Assembly (NCBI RefSeq): GCF_011751765.2
Contig: NZ_CP061169.1
Location: forward strand, 1,550,001-1,614,000
Direction of reading: 5' to 3'
DNA length: 64,000 nucleotides
Source of the DNA: Paramicrobacterium chengjingii
GTDB taxonomy: Bacteria > Actinomycetota > Actinomycetes > Actinomycetales > Microbacteriaceae
In this document: positions 11,296 through 20,960 of the stretch, piece after piece
Position numbering within the stretch: the first letter of the stretch is position 1
Layout: every line of letters begins with the position of its first letter
Position numbers and translations under genes: made by a program
Notes under the pieces: generated by a model
The model's input: the letters and a program-made list of their open reading frames with translations, nothing else
Database searches by the model: none
Told to the model about the DNA's origin: nothing

Positions 11296-11658
11296 ATGAG
11301 CGACACACTGACCACTCAGAACCCGACGAAGGCGCACGGAGTCGAACTCACCGACACGGCGTCGTCGAAGGTGAAGAGTCTTCTTGAGCAAGAGGGGCGA
11401 GACGACCTCCGTCTGCGGGTGGCAGTTCAACCTGGCGGATGCTCCGGACTCATCTATCAGCTCTATTTCGACGAGCGCCAGCTCGATGGCGATGAAACCG
11501 TCGACTTCGGCGGCGTTGAAGTGATCGTCGACAAGATGAGCGTGCCGTACCTGGACGGCGCCGTCATCGACTTCGAAGACACCATTCAGAAGCAGGGCTT
11601 CACAATCGACAACCCGAACGCAGAGGGAAGTTGCGCCTGCGGAGACAGCTTCAGCTGA
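11296..11658 (+). CDS. erpA: Iron-sulfur cluster insertion protein, HesB/IscA/ErpA type
   Basis: 120 residues. A-type Fe-S carrier that hands clusters to apoproteins. The three conserved cysteines are present in GGCSG (about residue 51) and the C-terminal CACGDSF. The start ATG follows GCGAGGAGAGTC, a strong ribosome site. A TAGCAT -10-like box about 50 nt upstream suggests its own promoter. It lies directly before the cytochrome oxidase genes, whose bc1 partner contains a Rieske Fe-S protein, but the location is a general actinobacterial arrangement and does not prove a dedicated link. Confidence 0.93.
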   Translation: MSDTLTTQNPTKAHGVELTDTASSKVKSLLEQEGRDDLRLRVAVQPGGCSGLIYQLYFDERQLDGDETVDFGGVEVIVDKMSVPYLDGAVIDFEDTIQKQGFTIDNPNAEGSCACGDSFS

Positions 11659-11676
11659 TCTGAGCAATTATTTCCC

Positions 11677-11717
11677 GGGACGGGGCAGGCGGAAATCACG
11701 TCTGTCCCGTCCCTTTT
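11677..11717 (+). terminator. Rho-independent terminator after erpA
   Basis: Stem GGGACGGGGCAG (11677-11688) pairs with CTGTCCCGTCCC (11702-11713) through one G-T wobble, with a 13 nt loop followed by TTTT. Confidence 0.9.
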
Positions 11718-11837
11718 GCAATGGAGCGCCCGAAGTCGATCATTTTTTGCGCGCCGCGAGCCGACGGTGGTGACGCGGCTCGTTTAATATCGGGCTAGAC
11801 TGGGCTGTGAATTACCAGTGTCTTCGAAAGGTCCCAG

Positions 11838-12743
11838 GTGCGCTCGAATAGACGACTCCGCTGGGCTGCCCTGCCAATCGGCATCGCTCTCACAGTGATG
11901 TTGGCAGGTTGCACGCAAGCAGAGCTTCACGGTTATCTCCCCGGCTTCATTGAGGGAGAGAAGGCTGTGACCAACCACGCCGACACAGTAGCTACGCTGT
12001 GGACATCCTCATGGATCGTCCTTCTCGGCGTCGGACTGCTGACGTGGGGCCTCATCATCTGGGCGATCGTCGTCTACCGGCGACGCAAGGGACAGACGGG
12101 GCTTCCGCCGCAACTTCGCTACAACATGCCGATCGAAATCTTCTACACGGTCGTGCCGCTGATCCTCGTCATCGGAATGTTTGCATTTACCGCGCGTGAT
12201 CAAACCGCCATTGAAACGCAGTACAGCGACGACGAGGCCGACGTTGTGGTTGAGGTCTATGCGAAGCAATGGGCGTGGGACTTCGTTTACGACGATGCCG
12301 TGGACGGCAACCAGGTCTGGAGCGCCGGCGTCCAGGCCGACGAGGGCGACAACGGGACGATCAACCAGGAGAAGCTGCCGACGCTCTACCTTCCGGTTGA
12401 CTCGAAGGTAAAGATCGCGCTCAACTCGCGCGACGTGGCTCACTCGTTCTGGGTCATCGACTTCCTCTACAAGAAGGACATGTACCCGGGTAAGACCAAC
12501 TACATGTCGTTTGAGACTCAGCGTGAGGGTACCTACGCAGGCAAATGCGCGGAGCTGTGTGGCGAGTACCACTCGCTGATGCTGTTCAACGTGAAGATCG
12601 TCTCTCAGGCGGAATACGATGCGCACCTCGCCGATCTCGCAGCACAGGGACAGGTCGGGGACTACGGCTCGGAGTACGACCGTAACCAGAACATGCCCGA
12701 CAACGAGAAGTCGTCGGTGGACAAGAGGGAAGAGGGGGAGTAG
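11838..12743 (+). CDS. ctaC: Cytochrome c oxidase subunit II (aa3 type)
   Basis: 301 residues from a GTG start. A lipoprotein signal peptide ends in the lipobox LAGC (Cys25). Two membrane helices follow (about residues 50-78 and 97-120). The periplasmic cupredoxin domain carries the CuA site in [12 protein letters not shown] (C237, C241, H245, M248) together with an upstream His in DVAHSFW. CuA accepts electrons from the cytochrome c domain of the bc1 complex. It is the first gene of ctaC-ctaD-ctaF, with ctaD starting 4 bp after its stop codon. A TAGACT -10-like box lies at 11796-11801. Confidence 0.96.
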   Translation: MRSNRRLRWAALPIGIALTVMLAGCTQAELHGYLPGFIEGEKAVTNHADTVATLWTSSWIVLLGVGLLTWGLIIWAIVVYRRRKGQTGLPPQLRYNMPIEIFYTVVPLILVIGMFAFTARDQTAIETQYSDDEADVVVEVYAKQWAWDFVYDDAVDGNQVWSAGVQADEGDNGTINQEKLPTLYLPVDSKVKIALNSRDVAHSFWVIDFLYKKDMYPGKTNYMSFETQREGTYAGKCAELCGEYHSLMLFNVKIVSQAEYDAHLADLAAQGQVGDYGSEYDRNQNMPDNEKSSVDKREEGE

Positions 12744-12747
12744 ACCG

Positions 12748-14469
12748 TTGACGACTGTAACGGACTTGCCCGAAGGGCAGGCAAAGGTGGTCAACCAGTC
12801 ACGGGTTGAGCACAAGGGCAATATTCTTGTCAAGTGGATCACCTCGACGGACCACAAGACCATCGGGTACATGTACCTGATCGCATCGTTCATGTTCTTC
12901 TGCATTGGCGGCGTGATGGCTCTGATCATCCGCGCGCAGTTGTTCGAGCCAGGACTTGAACTTGTTCCGACCAAGGAACAGTACAACCAGCTGTTCACCA
13001 TGCACGGAACCATCATGCTTCTCATGTTCGCGACTCCGCTCTTTGCCGGTTTTGCGAACGTCCTGATGCCGCTTCAAATCGGGGCGCCGGATGTAGCGTT
13101 CCCTCGCCTCAACGCTTTCGCATTCTGGCTTTTCCTCTTCGGCAGCCTGATTGCGGTTTCCGGGTTCTTGACCCCTCAGGGAGCGGCCTCCTTTGGCTGG
13201 TTCGCCTATACGCCACTGTCGAGTACGACGTTCTCGCCGGGTGCCGGAGGTAACCTCTGGGCGCTTGGGCTGAGTATGTCCGGTTTCGGAACCATTCTCG
13301 GAGCGGTGAACTTCATCACCACCATCGTGACGATGCGCGCGCCGGGCATGACCATGTTCCGCATGGCGATCTTCACCTGGAACACGCTCATCACGTCGCT
13401 CCTGATCCTGATGGCATTCCCCGTTCTTGCGGCCGCGTTGTTCGGGCTCGCCGCAGACCGCGTCTTCGATGCGCAGATCTTCAATCCCGCAAATGGCGGT
13501 GTGATTCTCTGGCAGCACCTCTTCTGGTTCTTCGGACACCCGGAGGTGTACATCATCGCGCTGCCGTTCTTCGGCATCGTGTCAGAGGTGTTCCCTGTCT
13601 TCAGCCGGAAGCCCATTTTCGGGTACAAGACTCTTGTCTACGCGACGATTTCGATTGCCGCACTGTCGGTAACCGTGTGGGCTCACCATATGTACGTCAC
13701 GGGGTCGGTGCTTCTACCGTTCTTCTCGCTGATGACGATGCTGATCGCGGTGCCAACCGGAGTGAAGATCTTCAACTGGATCGGAACGATGTGGCGAGGC
13801 TCCATAACGTTTGAGACGCCAATGCTCTGGGCGATCGGCTTCTTGATCACCTTTACATTCGGTGGTCTCACTGGCGTGATCCTTGCCTCGCCACCGCTTG
13901 ACTTCCACGTTTCCGACACATATTTTGTCGTCGCGCACTTCCACTATGTGGTCTTCGGAACTGTCGTGTTTGCCATGTTCTCGGGCTTCTACTTCTGGTG
14001 GCCGAAGTGGACGGGCAAGCTTCTGAACGAGCGGCTCGGCTACTGGCACTTCTGGCTGCTGTTCGTCGGGTTCCACACAACTTTCCTCGTGCAGCACTGG
14101 CTCGGAGTCATGGGCATGCCGCGACGGTATGCAACGTACTCGCCAGAGGATGGCTTCACCTGGATGAACCAGCTGTCGACGCTCGGAGCGATGATTCTCG
14201 CAGTTTCGATGATTCCATTTTTCCTCAATGTCTACATCACAGCTCGTCGCGCGCCCAAGGTGACGGTCGACGACCCCTGGGGCTACGGAGCGTCGCTCGA
14301 ATGGGCAACGAGTTGCCCGCCGCCGAGACATAACTTCACGTCGATCCCACGCATCCGCTCTGAGCGTCCAGCGTTTGACCTCAATCATCCGGAAACAGTG
14401 ATGCCGATGCCTCAGGCCGCAGTCAGCTCATCAGCTGCCCCTTCTGATGCACAGCGAGAGGACAACTGA
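12748..14469 (+). CDS. ctaD: Cytochrome c oxidase subunit I (aa3 type, catalytic)
   Basis: 573 residues. The frame extends upstream into ctaC, but the TTG at 12748 fits the family length and is preceded by AAGAGGGGGAG at good spacing. Twelve membrane helices hold the low-spin and high-spin haems and CuB. Key motifs are [15 protein letters not shown] at the N-terminus, [11 protein letters not shown] (haem a ligand His), [10 protein letters not shown] (CuB His and cross-linked Tyr), AHHMYVTG (CuB His pair) and [10 protein letters not shown] (haem ligands). The enzyme reduces O2 to water and pumps protons in the cytoplasmic membrane. Confidence 0.97.
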   Translation: MTTVTDLPEGQAKVVNQSRVEHKGNILVKWITSTDHKTIGYMYLIASFMFFCIGGVMALIIRAQLFEPGLELVPTKEQYNQLFTMHGTIMLLMFATPLFAGFANVLMPLQIGAPDVAFPRLNAFAFWLFLFGSLIAVSGFLTPQGAASFGWFAYTPLSSTTFSPGAGGNLWALGLSMSGFGTILGAVNFITTIVTMRAPGMTMFRMAIFTWNTLITSLLILMAFPVLAAALFGLAADRVFDAQIFNPANGGVILWQHLFWFFGHPEVYIIALPFFGIVSEVFPVFSRKPIFGYKTLVYATISIAALSVTVWAHHMYVTGSVLLPFFSLMTMLIAVPTGVKIFNWIGTMWRGSITFETPMLWAIGFLITFTFGGLTGVILASPPLDFHVSDTYFVVAHFHYVVFGTVVFAMFSGFYFWWPKWTGKLLNERLGYWHFWLLFVGFHTTFLVQHWLGVMGMPRRYATYSPEDGFTWMNQLSTLGAMILAVSMIPFFLNVYITARRAPKVTVDDPWGYGASLEWATSCPPPRHNFTSIPRIRSERPAFDLNHPETVMPMPQAAVSSSAAPSDAQREDN

Positions 14470-14472
14470 CCG

Positions 14473-14895
14473 ATGGTCGCAAATATCAGGATTTTTTGGA
14501 TTATCTGTGTCTTCTTCTTCATCGTCAGCGCGATGTATGCCGTGTGGGGCATTCTTGATCCCCTTCAGGCAGGCATTGAGTGGGCCGGAACGATTGCCCT
14601 TGCTCTCGTGGGAGTTCTCGGCGGCCTGATCGCGTTCTACCTCGGCCTTGTGCACCGTAATCAGGGAGGCGTTCTCCCTGAAGACCGGGTCGATGCCAAC
14701 ATTGACGACGGTGACCCGGAGCTCGGGCACTTCAGCCCGTGGAGCTGGTGGCCGATTTTTCTCGCCGGTTCTGCTGGCCTTGTGCTTATCGGGCTCGCTG
14801 TCGGGTTCTGGATTTCGTACATCGCCGTCCCACTTATCGTGATTGCCCTCGTGGGTTGGGTCTTCGAGTACTACAGAGGCTATTTCGCGCGCTGA
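14473..14895 (+). CDS. ctaF: Actinobacterial cytochrome c oxidase subunit IV
   Basis: 140 residues with four hydrophobic helices (about residues 5-25, 36-57, 95-114 and 117-135) and a conserved acidic loop, GVLPEDRVDANIDDGDPELG. This matches the actinobacteria-specific fourth subunit of the aa3 oxidase. It starts 3 bp after the ctaD stop and ends the ctaC-ctaD-ctaF operon. A hairpin terminator follows about 20 bp downstream. Confidence 0.93.
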   Translation: MVANIRIFWIICVFFFIVSAMYAVWGILDPLQAGIEWAGTIALALVGVLGGLIAFYLGLVHRNQGGVLPEDRVDANIDDGDPELGHFSPWSWWPIFLAGSAGLVLIGLAVGFWISYIAVPLIVIALVGWVFEYYRGYFAR

Positions 14896-14914
14896 CGCAC
14901 GTCACACGAATGGT

Positions 14915-14948
14915 ATGAGGCGGCGATTCTTCGGATTCGCCGCCTCAT
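14915..14948 (+). terminator. Hairpin terminator after ctaF
   Basis: A perfect 12 bp stem, ATGAGGCGGCGA (14915-14926) with TCGCCGCCTCAT (14937-14948), and a 10 nt loop. CGCTTTCTCC follows. It ends the ctaC-ctaD-ctaF transcript. Confidence 0.8.
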
Positions 14949-14972
14949 CGCTTTCTCCGCGGCCGGTTCGGG

Positions 14973-15146
14973 GTGTGGTTCGAGGTGTACGCGACACTGT
15001 GCACGGCCCTCAGGCAACTTCCTGAGGCCGTTGAACAACGCAATTCCATACCAGGCGGGCTCTCGATTGATTCGGCAGCCGTCGCCTCGACAGACTCCTT
15101 GTTCATTAATGTCGATACCAAGACGTCGCTCGTCAACGAGCTCTAG
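14973..15146 (+). CDS. Possible small protein or gene remnant (57 codons), unrecognised
   Basis: An open frame, GTG at 14973 to TAG at 15144-15146, would give 57 residues including PEAVEQRNSIPGGLSIDS and LFINVDTKTSLVNEL. About 70% of its codons end in G or C, which resembles coding sequence of this genome. There is no convincing ribosome site, no upstream promoter after the ctaF terminator, and no family that I recognise. It lies in the otherwise empty gap between the two convergent respiratory operons, so it may be the tail of a decayed gene. Confidence 0.25.
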   Translation: MWFEVYATLCTALRQLPEAVEQRNSIPGGLSIDSAAVASTDSLFINVDTKTSLVNEL

Positions 15147-15402
15147 TGGCCGTGAACATGTGACGGTATCGCCGCAACGGTCGAAGCTGGCGTTCGCAAC
15201 AAACAAGCTCGGGCTTGACCGAGACTCTCGTTTCACGCCTTGCCAACGGCACGAACCGTCGCCTTCAATTGCATCGGCAGCGCTATGCCCTCAACGATGT
15301 CCATATAACATCTCGGGGGAGACTCCATGGTGATGCTTCGAGTGCACCCCCGTATGGCACGAAGCGCACGGCACTGGTTTTGCGGCTGGTTCTCTACAAG
15401 AA
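15147..15402. other. Non-coding stretch between convergent respiratory operons
   Basis: Together with the doubtful 57-codon frame, this completes the ~500 bp between the ctaF and qcrB terminators. I see no convincing gene, promoter or RNA. A weaker imperfect hairpin (about 15003-15030, arm CCTGAGGCCG) lies just upstream, inside the 57-codon frame. Confidence 0.5.
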
Positions 15403-15440
15403 AGAGGGCCGCGTCACGACGAATCGTGACCCGGCCCTCT
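15403..15440 (-). terminator. Strong hairpin terminator after qcrB
   Basis: A 17 bp stem of AGAGGGCCG, one mismatch, then GTCACGA with its complement, closed by a CGAA loop. On the minus strand it is followed by TTTCTTG, so it terminates the leftward ctaE-qcrC-qcrA-qcrB transcript. It may also stop readthrough from the other side. Confidence 0.9.
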
Positions 15441-15452
15441 GAACCTGCGTTG

Positions 15453-17072
15453 TCAGTGGTGGTCGTGCGACTGCTCGATTTCAGCCTGCGAGACCGGAGA
15501 AATGCGGTCTTCGAAGAACCACCGGGACAGGGCAGCGCGGAATCGCTGACCGGTCGTGATCTTTCCACGTGAGTTTGGGCGGATCATGAGCGGCTTGTAG
15601 CTGTCCTGGCTCACGAGCTTCCAGAGTTCGTATTCATCGACGGGCTGGTGAACCTCGATGTATTCCCCGCCGGGAAGCCGCACGATGCGTCCTGATTCGT
15701 ACCCGTGTAGCGCGATCTCGCGGTCCTTCTTCTGAAGTGCCAGGCAGATACGCTTCGTGACGAAATACGCAACGATCGGCCCGAGGATCAGCATCGCCTG
15801 AAGACCATGGATAACGCCCTCCATGGTGAGCTGGAAATGCGTCGCGATCAGGTCAGAGCTTGCCGCTGCCCAAAGAGCCGCGTAGAACGTGACTCCGGCT
15901 GCGCCAATAGCGGTGCGGGTCGGCGCGTTGCGCGGGCGGTCGAGCAAGTGGTGCTCGCGCTTGTCGCCAGTGATCCAGGCCTCGACGAACGGATAGATCA
16001 AGACGAGAACGATGAACAGCCCGAGCGCAAGCAGGGGAATGATGATGTTGAATGACCAGGTATGGCTCAACCAGACGAACTCCAAGTGCGGTGGCACAAG
16101 GCGCAACGCACCGTCGGCAAAGCCGATATACCAGTCGGGTTGGGTTCCGGCCGACACCGGTGACGGGTCGTAGGGGCCGTAGTTCCAGACCGGGTTGATC
16201 GTAAAGAGCGAAGCGATGAGCGCGATGACGCCAAAGACGATAAAGAAGAATCCACCTGCCTTGGCGGCGTAAACCGGAAGGACGGGGAAGCCGACGACAT
16301 TGCGTTGTGTCTTGCCCGGCCCAGGGTACTGGGTGTGCTTATGAACCACCACGAACATCAGGTGAAGTGCGATGAATAAGACGACGATTGCCGGCAACAG
16401 CAGAATATGCAACGTATAGAGCCTGCCGACAATCTGGTCGCCAGGGAACTCGCCGCCGAAGAGCAGATATGACGTCCAGGTGCCAATCAAGGGGATGCCC
16501 TTGACCATTCCGTCGATAATTCGCAAGCCATTCCCTGACAGGAGATCGTCAGGCAGCGAGTAACCGGTGAAGCCTTCGGCCATCGCGAGGATGAACAGCA
16601 CGAAGCCAATCACCCAGTTGAGTTCGCGTGGTTTGCGGAATGCGCCGGTGAAATAGATCCGGAGCATGTGCAGGCCGATTGCAGCGACAAAGAGCAGTGC
16701 CGCCCAGTGGTGGATCTGCCGCATGAGCAGTCCGCCGCGAATGTCGAATGAGATGTCAAGCGTCGAAGCCATGGCGGCAGACATCTCGACGCCCTTGAGC
16801 GGAACATATGAGCCGTCGTAGTGGACCTCGGCCATTGACGCTTGGAAGAAGAACGTCAGGAATGAGCCCGATAGCAGAATGACGACGAAGCTGTAGAGAG
16901 CGACCTCTCCGAGAAGGAACGACCAGTGATCGGGAAAGACCTTTCGGCCGAACTCCTTGACGGCAGCTGAGATGCTCGTGCGCTCGTCGATATAGTTTGA
17001 CGCCGCAGCGGTGAATCCCCCGGAGGACTTCTGAGCCTCAGGGGATGACGTGGTTGCTGTGGTGGTACTCAA
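15453..17072 (-). CDS. qcrB: Cytochrome bc1 complex cytochrome b subunit
   Basis: 539 residues, the long actinobacterial form. Histidine pairs that bind the two b haems are in IHHWAALLFVAAIGLHMLR and in LHILLLPAIVVLFIALHLMF. The quinol-site PEWY motif of mitochondria appears as QPDWYIGF. The C-terminal ~110-residue cytoplasmic extension (DREIALHGYESGRIVRLPGG) is typical of actinobacteria. It transfers electrons from menaquinol in a bc1-aa3 supercomplex. Its ATG overlaps the qcrA stop by 4 bp, and it is the last gene of the operon. Confidence 0.97.
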   Translation of the reverse strand: MSTTTATTSSPEAQKSSGGFTAAASNYIDERTSISAAVKEFGRKVFPDHWSFLLGEVALYSFVVILLSGSFLTFFFQASMAEVHYDGSYVPLKGVEMSAAMASTLDISFDIRGGLLMRQIHHWAALLFVAAIGLHMLRIYFTGAFRKPRELNWVIGFVLFILAMAEGFTGYSLPDDLLSGNGLRIIDGMVKGIPLIGTWTSYLLFGGEFPGDQIVGRLYTLHILLLPAIVVLFIALHLMFVVVHKHTQYPGPGKTQRNVVGFPVLPVYAAKAGGFFFIVFGVIALIASLFTINPVWNYGPYDPSPVSAGTQPDWYIGFADGALRLVPPHLEFVWLSHTWSFNIIIPLLALGLFIVLVLIYPFVEAWITGDKREHHLLDRPRNAPTRTAIGAAGVTFYAALWAAASSDLIATHFQLTMEGVIHGLQAMLILGPIVAYFVTKRICLALQKKDREIALHGYESGRIVRLPGGEYIEVHQPVDEYELWKLVSQDSYKPLMIRPNSRGKITTGQRFRAALSRWFFEDRISPVSQAEIEQSHDHH

Positions 17073-18157
17073 TGACGCTCCCAGAAGCTCGGTCCGACAG
17101 GCTCGGTGAAGTCGCTCTGTGCGACGAGGTAACCCTCGCCATCAACAGCGATCGGAAGCTGCGGAAGGGGACGTGCTGCCGGCCCGAAGATGACCGCACA
17201 GTGGTTTGTGACATCGAACTGTGACTGGTGGCACGGGCAGAGCAGGTGGTGCGTGCGCTGCTCATACAGCGCGACAGGGCAGCCGACGTGAGTGCAGACC
17301 TTAGAGTAAGCGACGATACCGTCGTATGACCATGACTTGCGCTCCTCGGTCTCGTTCAACTGATCAGGCTGCAGACGCATCAGGAGGACAATTGCCTTTG
17401 CCTTCTCTTCAAGCATTCCATCGGAGTGCGAAATGTCGGCGAGCCCATCGGGAATGACATGGAAGGCGGAACCAAAGGTGACATCGGCCGCCTTGATCGG
17501 CGCACCATCCGGGTCGCGGGTGAGGCGTGTGCCCTTTTCCCACATGGTGTGGCTGAGAAGAGCGACGGGCTCTGTGTCTTTTCCTTCGGGTGCAAGCCCC
17601 CGGAAGAGCGCGATAGCCGGAAGGGGGAAGGCAATGAGCGCACCGAAAAGCGTGTTGCGAATCATGGAGCGTCGACCGAAACCAGATTCCTTGTTCGCAA
17701 CGTCGAATACCTCGACAGCTGCCTGACGCGTGTCATCGCTGCCACGGACGGGATGCCGAATATCAATTGCCTCTTCGTCGGCCATAAGCGCTTTGCCCCA
17801 GTGCACAGCACCGATTCCCAGTGCGAGGAGCGCGAGAGCGATGCCGAGCCCGATGAAGAGGTTGTTGAGTCGCACAGACCCCATGTCCCCGGGGTTGATA
17901 GGGAAAGCCATATACGCGGCGACGGCCCAGACGCTGCCGACGATCGAAAGATAGAAGAGCGTGTAGACGGTGCGTGCCGCGCGCTTTTCCTTCTTCGGGT
18001 CAAGATCGGTAACGCGCTTCCGGTGAGCGGGTAGACCGGGATTCTTCACCGCATCCGGTGCCACGACGGCGGTGCCGGTGGATGCACCCGGCACTGCGAT
18101 GTGGGCTGACGAGTCGTCAGCGGCGAGCTCCTTGCCGCTGTTGTCGTCCTGTGCCAT
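17069..18157 (-). CDS. qcrA: Cytochrome bc1 complex Rieske iron-sulfur subunit
   Basis: 362 residues from the ATG at 18157, which follows AAGGAGCAGA; a longer upstream frame has no ribosome site. The actinobacterial form has three N-terminal membrane helices (residues ~85-115, 125-150 and 200-225). The 2Fe-2S cluster is bound by CTHVGC (C288, H290) and CPCHQSQFD (C307, H310), with C293 and C309 as the disulfide. It is preceded by qcrC and overlaps qcrB. Confidence 0.96.
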   Translation of the reverse strand: MAQDDNSGKELAADDSSAHIAVPGASTGTAVVAPDAVKNPGLPAHRKRVTDLDPKKEKRAARTVYTLFYLSIVGSVWAVAAYMAFPINPGDMGSVRLNNLFIGLGIALALLALGIGAVHWGKALMADEEAIDIRHPVRGSDDTRQAAVEVFDVANKESGFGRRSMIRNTLFGALIAFPLPAIALFRGLAPEGKDTEPVALLSHTMWEKGTRLTRDPDGAPIKAADVTFGSAFHVIPDGLADISHSDGMLEEKAKAIVLLMRLQPDQLNETEERKSWSYDGIVAYSKVCTHVGCPVALYEQRTHHLLCPCHQSQFDVTNHCAVIFGPAARPLPQLPIAVDGEGYLVAQSDFTEPVGPSFWERH

Positions 18158-18200
18158 TCTGCTCCTTCTTACAGGTTTTCGTTTGTGTGATCGGCCAGCG

Positions 18201-19019
18201 TTAGTTTGACTTCGCTGTGATCCACACAGTGATCGCGACGATGCTTCCGAGCCCGAAGATCCAGATGAACAGGCCCTCGGAAACGGGCCCGAGCGAGCCG
18301 AGTCCGAATCCGCCAACGGATGGTGTGTTCTCCATGTACTTCAGTGCAGTGATGATGTCGCGCTTGTCTTCGGGGGAGAGATTGGCATCGTTAAAGACCG
18401 GCATATTCTGCGGTCCGGTGACCATTGCCTCATAGATGTGTGCCTCGGTGACACCAGTCAGTGGCGGCGCGAACTTGCCTTCCGTGAGCGCGCCGCCGGC
18501 ACCAGCGACGTTGTGGCACATGGCGCAGTTGATGCGGAACAACTCAGCACCGTTTGCCGCGTCGCCCTGTGCATCGAGGTATTTTTCCTCGGGGACGGCC
18601 GGCCCAGGTGCAAACGAGGCGACATATGCGGCAAGAGCTGCCGTGTCGCTCTCAGTGAACTGCTTGGGCTTGACGCGTGCCTGCGGGCCCTGCATCTGCA
18701 GCGGCATCCGGCCTGTGCCGACCTGGAAATCGACGGAGGCCTCACCGACACCGAGAAGCGAGGGCCCGTCTGACGTACCCTCGAGGTTCATGCCGTGGCA
18801 CGTCGCGCAGTTGGCAGCGAAGAGTTTTTCGCCGTTCTCCAACTGTTCTTGCGATGACGGAGCCTTTGTTGACTCGTCTGCCGACGCTGTGGCGGAGCTG
18901 AAGGCAGCGTAAGCGCCGCCTGAGAAAAGAAGGCCGATCGCAATGAGTGCGACGTTGGCGAGAGGGTGACGACGCCCTCTCTTAGACACCTTCGCCGTGG
19001 CCATACCTGAACGTGACAT
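18201..19019 (-). CDS. qcrC: Cytochrome bc1 complex di-haem cytochrome c subunit
   Basis: 272 residues. An N-terminal membrane anchor (residues 21-40) is followed by two c-type haem sites, CATCH (C71-H75) and CAMCH (C165-H169), and a C-terminal membrane helix (about residues 248-268). In actinobacteria this fused di-haem subunit replaces a soluble cytochrome c and passes electrons straight to CuA of the oxidase. It lies between ctaE and qcrA. The ATG at 19019 was kept; a second in-frame ATG at 19004 is possible. Confidence 0.96.
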   Translation of the reverse strand: MSRSGMATAKVSKRGRRHPLANVALIAIGLLFSGGAYAAFSSATASADESTKAPSSQEQLENGEKLFAANCATCHGMNLEGTSDGPSLLGVGEASVDFQVGTGRMPLQMQGPQARVKPKQFTESDTAALAAYVASFAPGPAVPEEKYLDAQGDAANGAELFRINCAMCHNVAGAGGALTEGKFAPPLTGVTEAHIYEAMVTGPQNMPVFNDANLSPEDKRDIITALKYMENTPSVGGFGLGSLGPVSEGLFIWIFGLGSIVAITVWITAKSN

Positions 19020-19040
19020 ACGCGCTGTCTGCTCCGAAAT

Positions 19041-19670
19041 CTATTGAAGAACGTAAATGACGAGGAAGAGGCCGACCCACACGACGTCGACGAAGTGCCA
19101 GTAATACGACACGACGATGGCGGTGGTCGCCTCCTTATGAGCGAAAGTCTTGACGGCATAAGCGCGCCCAATGACGAAGAGGAACGCCAGCAACCCACCG
19201 GTCACGTGCAGTCCGTGGAAGCCTGTTGTCAAGTAGAACGCCGAACCATAGGCGCTGGACGATAATGTGATGCCCTCGCTGACGAGTGTCGCGTACTCCC
19301 AGACTTGACCGCCGACGAAGATGGCGCCAAGTGCGTAGGTGAGGAAGAACCATTCGACCATTCCCCACTGAGTTGGCTTCCATCCAGTTGCCCGGGATTG
19401 CATGCGCTCAGCGGCGAAGACTCCGAACTGGCAGGTGAACGACGACGATACAAGGATCAACGTGTTCACTGTCGCGAACGGGACGTTGAGAACTTCGGTC
19501 GAAGACTCCCAGAGGACGGGGGATGTGGAACGCAGTGTGAAGTAGATGGCGAAGAGACCAGCGAAGAACATCACTTCGCTGCCGAGCCATACGATGGTTC
19601 CGACCATCACGGCGTTCGGCCTCTTCAACGCAGCTGCGCTGGGGGCATAGTTCATTGAGGTGCTCGTCAC
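19041..19670 (-). CDS. ctaE: Cytochrome c oxidase subunit III
   Basis: 209 residues from a GTG at 19670. The frame extends further upstream, but the family normally begins just before [18 protein letters not shown], and a CATAAT box ends 6 nt before this GTG. Five membrane helices are visible, with the conserved motifs [20 protein letters not shown] and [10 protein letters not shown]. It is the first gene of ctaE-qcrC-qcrA-qcrB, the usual actinobacterial arrangement that couples oxidase subunit III to the bc1 genes. Confidence 0.94.
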   Translation of the reverse strand: MTSTSMNYAPSAAALKRPNAVMVGTIVWLGSEVMFFAGLFAIYFTLRSTSPVLWESSTEVLNVPFATVNTLILVSSSFTCQFGVFAAERMQSRATGWKPTQWGMVEWFFLTYALGAIFVGGQVWEYATLVSEGITLSSSAYGSAFYLTTGFHGLHVTGGLLAFLFVIGRAYAVKTFAHKEATTAIVVSYYWHFVDVVWVGLFLVIYVLQ

Positions 19671-19682
19671 GATTCCATTATG
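19671..19682 (-). promoter_or_regulatory. Probable -10 box for ctaE-qcrCAB with leaderless start
   Basis: On the minus strand CATAAT (19682-19677) is followed by GGAATC and the GTG start at 19670. The GGAA could also act as a weak ribosome site, so leaderless initiation is a suggestion only. Confidence 0.4.
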
Positions 19683-19800
19683 GCCGATATTCGGCGGGAT
19701 TTTTTGCACGACGAGCCGAGGAGCATCCGGATGACCCTTATGTGCCACTTAAAGTCGCCCGTTAATCGCCTTTGAGTTCTGATCACCCGTGGGACATCGA

Positions 19801-19813
19801 TAAGATCAGCGTC
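19801..19813 (+). promoter_or_regulatory. Probable -10 box and leaderless start for trpD
   Basis: TAAGAT at 19801-19806 is followed by 7 nt and the ATG at 19814, with no Shine-Dalgarno sequence. This supports the 19814 start over an upstream in-frame TTG at 19772. Confidence 0.5.
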
Positions 19814-20875
19814 ATGTCTGATCGAATTTCATGGCCGCAGATCCTCACTCAGCTTTTGGCGCGAGAAAACCTCAGTGTTTCCGAGGCGACGTGGGCGATG
19901 CAGCAGATCATGACGGGCGATGCGACCGAAGCGCAGATCGCCGCGTTCACCGTTGCCCTGCAGGCGAAGGGTGAAACCGTCGACGAGATTGTCGGCTTCC
20001 GCGACGCCATTCTTGCTGAGGCTGTCGAGCTTCCTGCAGATTCCATGGCGCTCGACATTGTCGGCACCGGTGGCGACCGCTACGGAACGTTCAACATTTC
20101 TTCGACCGCGTCGATCATCATTGCGGCGGCGGGAGTCCCCGTGATCAAACACGGGAACAAGGCAGCGAGCAGCAAATCCGGATCAAGCGACGTACTCGCA
20201 GCTCTGGGGATTGACCTGAGTCTGAAGCCCGACGATGTTGTTGGAGTTCTTGAGGAGGCGGGCATCACATTTGCCTACGCCGCCGCGTTCCATCCCGGAT
20301 TCCGGTACGCGGGAAATGTGCGGTCCGAACTCGGCATCCCGACTGTGTTCAACTATCTCGGGCCGCTCTGCAACCCGGCGCGACCAGAAGCCTCGGCTGT
20401 TGGTGTTGCGCAACTTGACCGCGTGCCCCTTATCGTTGGTGTGTTTCAGACTCGCGGTGCAACGGCACTCGTCTTCCGTGGCGATGATGGTCTCGATGAA
20501 CTCACGACGACGGGGCACTCGCACATCTGGGAGGTGTCGCGTGGTCTGGTCACAGAACACGATCTCGACCCCAGAGACCTGGGTATCACGCTCGCCTCGA
20601 TCGACGATCTGCTCGGAGGAGATGCGGACTTCAACGCCGATGTGCTCCGACGTGTGCTTGCCGGAGAGAAAGGCCCCGTTCGAGACATCGTCCTGTTGAA
20701 CGCTGCTGCCGGGATGGTCTCCTACCGCCTCGAAGAAGACCCGGCTCAGTCCGAGCGCCGGATGGTCGATCGGTTCGCAGAGCAGCTCGAGATCGTCACG
20801 GACGCCGTCGATTCCGGCGCGGCGACAGCGAAACTCGGTGCGTGGGTCGCAGCATCCGCTCGTCGGTCGGCGTGA
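19814..20875 (+). CDS. trpD: Anthranilate phosphoribosyltransferase
   Basis: 353 residues. It transfers the phosphoribosyl group of PRPP to anthranilate in tryptophan biosynthesis. The PRPP-binding motif is DIVGTGGDRYGTFNIS (GTGGD at residues 84-88), followed by KHGNKAASSKSGSSD (from residue 112). YLGPLCNPARP and the metal-site Asp-Glu in DDGLDELTTTGHS are also conserved. It stands alone, without other trp genes, next to the respiratory cluster; the same isolated position is seen in other Microbacteriaceae. Confidence 0.96.
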   Translation: MSDRISWPQILTQLLARENLSVSEATWAMQQIMTGDATEAQIAAFTVALQAKGETVDEIVGFRDAILAEAVELPADSMALDIVGTGGDRYGTFNISSTASIIIAAAGVPVIKHGNKAASSKSGSSDVLAALGIDLSLKPDDVVGVLEEAGITFAYAAAFHPGFRYAGNVRSELGIPTVFNYLGPLCNPARPEASAVGVAQLDRVPLIVGVFQTRGATALVFRGDDGLDELTTTGHSHIWEVSRGLVTEHDLDPRDLGITLASIDDLLGGDADFNADVLRRVLAGEKGPVRDIVLLNAAAGMVSYRLEEDPAQSERRMVDRFAEQLEIVTDAVDSGAATAKLGAWVAASARRSA

Positions 20876-20960
20876 GACCTACCCGAAGCCGCAGCAACAG
20901 CGTAGGTTGAATTGGGAGGCCTGCCCCGGCCCGCACAGCTAACGCTGAAGGAGAGTTCCA

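Noticed and set aside
15003..15030. Imperfect hairpin as a third terminator after ctaF
   Set aside because: It has a bulge and no T-run and lies inside the doubtful 57-codon frame; two better terminators already bracket the gap.
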